The notes under the pieces are model-generated. The model did not search any database. It saw only the letters and a program-made list of their open reading frames with translations, and was not told where the DNA came from. Shown piece after piece: positions 60,797 through 64,000 of a DNA stretch of 64,000 bases (the stretch's first letter is position 1; every line of letters starts with the position of its first letter). Made by a program: the position numbers and the translations under genes. This DNA is from Chryseobacterium sp. CH25 (GTDB lineage: Bacteria; Bacteroidota; Bacteroidia; Flavobacteriales; Weeksellaceae). The DNA is taken from NCBI RefSeq assembly GCF_004119455.1, contig NZ_NRQT01000011.1:1-64000 (forward strand). The letters run 5' to 3'.

Positions 60797-60917
60797 AGAA
60801 GGAGGAAGCTGGAGGTTATTGAGTACAAGAGGCAAAGATGGACTATTGATTTTCTGAACACTTTATATATTAATCTTTAGCAGTTGCAAACTCATCACTA
60901 CTTCCTTCTTCCAGCTC
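60797..60917. repeat. Palindromic GGAAGCTGGA repeat (family 5)
   Basis: The left arm GGAGGAAGCTGGAGGTTATT (60801-60820) and the right arm ACTACTTCCTTCTTCCAGCTC (60898-60917) are inverted around an AT-rich 77-bp centre, between two divergent genes. Confidence 0.65.
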
Positions 60918-60936
60918 AAATAATTCATCAAATTCC

Positions 60937-60968
60937 TTTGCTCTTATCCCATTAATCACTTATCTTTG
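60937..60968 (+). promoter_or_regulatory. Promoter TTTG-N20-TATCTTTG for the S41 peptidase
   Basis: TTTG (60937-60940) and TATCTTTG (60961-60968) are 20 bp apart, the best match to the Bacteroidetes consensus in the window. The ATG follows 19 bp later. Confidence 0.8.
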
Positions 60969-60987
60969 AGAAAACTCGATCCTTTTG

Positions 60988-62628
60988 ATGAGAAAATATT
61001 CTCTTTTCATTTTTTTATTTTTAAGTCTACATTTTTCTGCACAGATTTTATCTGAAAATCAAAAACTGGAGTCTCTCTGTAGAGTCTGGGGATTTTTAAA
61101 ATATTATCACCCTCATGTATCTAAAGGAAATCTAAGTTGGGATCAGCAGCTTTTCAAAAAAATTAATGAGCTTGAAAAAGTCAATGATAAAAAAGCATTG
61201 AATAATCTGTATTCCAATTGGATTGCAGAAATTGGAAAAGTTAAAGAGTGTACAGAGTGTCTGCAGGAAAACAATACACCTTATTTTCTGAAAAACTTTG
61301 ATCTAAGTTGGATGGATAATTCCGACATATTTACCCCAGAAGTTTCCCAAAAGCTCCATTATATAGAAAACAACCGGAATATTGGTAACCAACATTATTT
61401 AGGAAAAAACGGGCGAAAAGTATTTTTCAGAAACGAAAATTCTTACGGACCCCAATTCTCTTCCAAACAGATCAGCTTATTAGAACTGTTCAGATATTGG
61501 AATTATGTAGAATATTTTTTCCCTTATAAATATGAAACGGATCAAAACTGGAATGATGTTCTTACTGAGATGATTCCAAAGTTTCTCAGTGTTGATAATG
61601 ATACAGATTATCAACTGATTTTGGCAGAGTTAGTAACCAAAACAGATGATTCACATGCTTACCTTTTTTCAACTCTGATAAGTCTTCATCAATACGGAAA
61701 CAGAAAACTTCCAGTAGAATATTCCTATGCAGAAGGAAAATTGGTCATTACAAAGGTTAATGAAAATCGATTTCACGAGAAAACACCATTCAACATTGGT
61801 GATGTTATTTATGATGTGAAAGGAAAAACAATTCCGCAGATAATTAACAGCCTTGGAAAATATATTCCTGCTTCCAACTCCTGGGGGAAAGTAAATAAAA
61901 TAAAAAGTAAACTTCTTTTCAGTAATAATGACTCGCTTTCCGTTAAGTTAGAAAGAGACGGACAAAATATCGAAGTAACTGCTAAAACTTATTTTGTTAA
62001 AGATATTATCGTTAAAAAAGGATCACCGCCTCAACCATGGAAGTTTCTGGATAAGGAAAAGAAAGTCGGATATGTCAATATGGGAATCCTTACTAAAGAT
62101 GAAGTAAATGAAATGTACAGAAATCTGAGCTCTGCAGAATCTATCATCTTTGATATCAGAAATTATCCTAAGCTTACCATCATACCTTTAAGCGAGCTGC
62201 TCCTTCCGCAATCCACCACTTATTATCAGTTTAACTTCCCGGAAACCAGCTATCCCGGAAAATTTTACAGCAGAAAGAACAATATTGGCAGGAAGAATCC
62301 CGATTATTATAAAGGAAATGTAATTGTTTTGGTAGATGAAAATACACAAAGCCAGGCGGAGACTACAACCATGATGTTTAAACAGCACCCTAATTCCAAA
62401 GTGATTGGCAGCAATACTTCGGGGGCTAACGGAGATATTATTAAATTTAAAATTGCAGACTTAGATACCTGTTTTACCGGCCTTGGTGCTTATTATCCTG
62501 ACGGAAGAGAAACCCAAAGGATAGGAATTATTCCGGATATTCTCATAAAACCTACTGTAGAAGGAATAAAAAACGGAAAAGATGAAGTTTTGGAAAGGGC
62601 TTTGCTGTATATAAAAAATAAGAATTAA
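60988..62628 (+). CDS. S41 family (tail-specific/C-terminal processing) peptidase
   Basis: A 546-residue exported serine protease with signal MRKYSLFIFLFLSLHFSAQ; ATG 60988 is preferred over TTG 60985. A middle PDZ-like region (VEYSYAEGKLVITKVNENRFHEKTPFNIGDVIYDVKGK) is followed by the S41 core. The nucleophile is probably S455 in DENTQSQAE, with SNTSGANGDIIKF after it. The start of the protein (CRVWGFLKYYHPHVSKGNLSWDQQL) matches a Bacteroidetes subfamily. Substrates are unknown. It is the only gene in its unit. Confidence 0.9.
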   Translation: MRKYSLFIFLFLSLHFSAQILSENQKLESLCRVWGFLKYYHPHVSKGNLSWDQQLFKKINELEKVNDKKALNNLYSNWIAEIGKVKECTECLQENNTPYFLKNFDLSWMDNSDIFTPEVSQKLHYIENNRNIGNQHYLGKNGRKVFFRNENSYGPQFSSKQISLLELFRYWNYVEYFFPYKYETDQNWNDVLTEMIPKFLSVDNDTDYQLILAELVTKTDDSHAYLFSTLISLHQYGNRKLPVEYSYAEGKLVITKVNENRFHEKTPFNIGDVIYDVKGKTIPQIINSLGKYIPASNSWGKVNKIKSKLLFSNNDSLSVKLERDGQNIEVTAKTYFVKDIIVKKGSPPQPWKFLDKEKKVGYVNMGILTKDEVNEMYRNLSSAESIIFDIRNYPKLTIIPLSELLLPQSTTYYQFNFPETSYPGKFYSRKNNIGRKNPDYYKGNVIVLVDENTQSQAETTTMMFKQHPNSKVIGSNTSGANGDIIKFKIADLDTCFTGLGAYYPDGRETQRIGIIPDILIKPTVEGIKNGKDEVLERALLYIKNKN

Positions 62629-62760
62629 AACCTACGGAAACAGGAAATATCATGGGGTATTTCCATTTAACTAATATTTAACTTTTAAACTCTCGATTTT
62701 GTGAGAATTTAAAAGGATTTGGTCAACATTTTGATACAATAACCATGTAAAAAATAAATT

Positions 62761-64000
62761 ATGTCAGAAAAGATATTATGGATCGATGATGAAATAGATT
62801 TACTTAAACCTCATATCGTATTTTTAGAAAAGAAAGGTTATCAGGTAACGCCTGTTAACAATGTAAATGAGGCTTTGGAACTTATGGATTCAGAGAAATT
62901 TGCCCTAACACTCATTGATGAAAATATGCCCGGAATTTCAGGGCTGGAAGCAATTCCTATGATTAAGGAAAAAGATAATTCCTTAAAAATAGTAATGGTA
63001 ACCAAAAGTGAAGAGGAACACATCATGGAAGAGGCAATCGGTTCCCAAATTGCAGATTACATCCTGAAGCCTGTAAATCCTAATCAGATATTACTTTCCT
63101 TAAAAAAGAATCTTCAGCAGGATAATCTTGTAGAACAAAAAACTATTTTACAATATCAGCAGGAATTCAGAAACCTGTCTATGGAGCTTTCTTATTTGAG
63201 AACTTACCAGGATTGGGCAGAATATTATAAAAAAATCCTAAGCTGGGAGATTAAGTTTGATAAGGTTGCAGATAATGAATTTGCAGATCTTCTGCAGTCA
63301 CAGAAAGAAGAGGCTAATATTCAGTTCGCTAAATTTATTGAAAAAAATTATGCTGACTGGCTTATTGATTCAGACAAGCCTCTGATGAGCCACACCCTTT
63401 TCAAAGAGAAGGTAAAGCCTGAGGTAGAAAAAGACAAAGTACTTTTATTAATGGTTGACAACCTTCGTTACGACCAATGGAAAGTGATTGAGCCATTATT
63501 TACAAAGTATTACAATAAAATTTCGGAAGATTATTATTACAGTATCCTTCCAACCGCTACACAATATGCAAGAAACTCTTTCTTTGCAGGTTTAATGCCA
63601 TCAGAGATTGAAAAGCGTTTCCCTGATAAATGGTTTAACGATAACGAGGAAGGAAATAAAAATGAATTTGAACGTGACTTCCTGGAAGATCAGATGAAGA
63701 GAATCGGTCTCGGATCAAAATCCATGAAGTACCTGAAAGTATTGAATGCAGATTTTGAAAGAAAGATTTATGATGATTTCAATCAGCATAAAAACAATGA
63801 CCTGTTAGTGATTGTTTATAATTTCATTGATATTCTTTCTCACGCTAAGACAGATAATCACATTGTAGATCAGCTTATCCGTGATGATAAAACGTTCCGT
63901 TCTCTTACGCTTAACTGGTTTGAAAACTCTTCGCTGTTGAAAATCATTAAAACAGCTGCTGAAAACGGGTATAAATTAGTCATTACAACGGATCATGGAA
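62761..64000 (+). CDS. porX: PorX-type response regulator/PglZ-domain phosphatase (partial)
   Basis: The gene runs off the right edge of the window; 413 codons are visible. The receiver domain has acidic D9/D10, phospho-acceptor D53 in LTLIDENMPGISG and the lysine in DYILKPVNP. A helical linker follows. The C-terminal alkaline phosphatase/PglZ-like domain shows VLLLMVDNLRYDQWK, SILPTATQYARNSFFAG and VITTDHG. PorX with kinase PorY controls type IX secretion in Porphyromonas and related bacteria, and the window carries two T9SS substrates. The kinase gene is not visible. Confidence 0.88.
   Translation, partial: MSEKILWIDDEIDLLKPHIVFLEKKGYQVTPVNNVNEALELMDSEKFALTLIDENMPGISGLEAIPMIKEKDNSLKIVMVTKSEEEHIMEEAIGSQIADYILKPVNPNQILLSLKKNLQQDNLVEQKTILQYQQEFRNLSMELSYLRTYQDWAEYYKKILSWEIKFDKVADNEFADLLQSQKEEANIQFAKFIEKNYADWLIDSDKPLMSHTLFKEKVKPEVEKDKVLLLMVDNLRYDQWKVIEPLFTKYYNKISEDYYYSILPTATQYARNSFFAGLMPSEIEKRFPDKWFNDNEEGNKNEFERDFLEDQMKRIGLGSKSMKYLKVLNADFERKIYDDFNQHKNNDLLVIVYNFIDILSHAKTDNHIVDQLIRDDKTFRSLTLNWFENSSLLKIIKTAAENGYKLVITTDHG

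Noticed and set aside
1..64000. Defence island, prophage or integrative element
   Set aside because: No recombinase, restriction, toxin-antitoxin or phage structural genes are visible; the PglZ-type domain at 62761 belongs to PorX and not to a BREX system.

Overview
The window looks like a chromosomal segment of a Flavobacteriia bacterium, most likely Chryseobacterium or a close Weeksellaceae relative (inference). The DNA is AT-rich. Many genes are preceded by the Bacteroidetes -7 box TAnnTTTG and lack clear Shine-Dalgarno sequences. There are type IX secretion (T9SS) C-terminal signals, a PorX-type regulator, several TonB-dependent or OMP-barrel receptors, a fused lpxC/fabZ gene and an LptB with a C-terminal extension. 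I found no rRNA, tRNA, CRISPR array, prophage or integrase.

Layout. 1-5 kb: a heptamer tandem repeat, an atypical SDR with a coupled tiny membrane peptide, a large T9SS-exported choice-of-anchor I protein and a DUF3060 protein. 5-11.5 kb: an RND efflux operon (TolC, RND pump, adaptor) bracketed by two small Cys-rich envelope proteins that point to a metal, possibly copper. 11.5-14.4 kb: nifU and mrp (Fe-S assembly) and an unknown gene, with the two copies of a MITE-like element on either side. 14.4-25 kb: an OMP-barrel receptor, a discoidin-domain protein, a TIMP/NTR-like exported protein, gltP-phyH, BON and BON-SH3 proteins, and a receptor gene with a frameshift. 25-28.9 kb: a CocE/NonD hydrolase, alkB and a frameshifted ada, with a second MITE-like pair. 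28.9-33.3 kb: polyamine genes speB and speA around a HAD phosphatase, then a lipoprotein tyrosine phosphatase. 33.5-38.3 kb: thiamine pyrophosphokinase, cobalamin adenosyltransferase, a TonB receptor and a lipoprotein. 38.4-43.2 kb: DinB, a WYL regulator, a Crp-like regulator, an AhpD-like protein and a frameshifted ABC exporter. 43.3-45 kb: a nitric-oxide module of a 20-bp palindrome at the promoter, flavohemoglobin and an Rrf2/NsrR-like regulator. 45-52.7 kb: a DKNYY protein, lptB, TM2, a double-glycine bacteriocin-like peptide, hemB, a cargo-less T9SS protein and a NatAB-like ABC exporter. 53-60.7 kb: a PorT-like barrel, sucD and the lipid A cluster lpxD-lpxC/fabZ-lpxA-efp-lpxD2, then an HD phosphohydrolase. 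61-64 kb: an S41 peptidase and porX, cut by the window edge.

The most striking points are: (1) the NO-detoxification module with an NsrR-like operator; (2) a 58-residue double-glycine, four-Cys bacteriocin-like peptide; (3) several families of palindromic or MITE-like intergenic repeats, two of which are present as inverted pairs around gene groups; (4) a 44-bp duplication of a gene 3' end beside one of these elements; and (5) three single-base frameshifts in homopolymer runs, which may be assembly errors or real gene loss.
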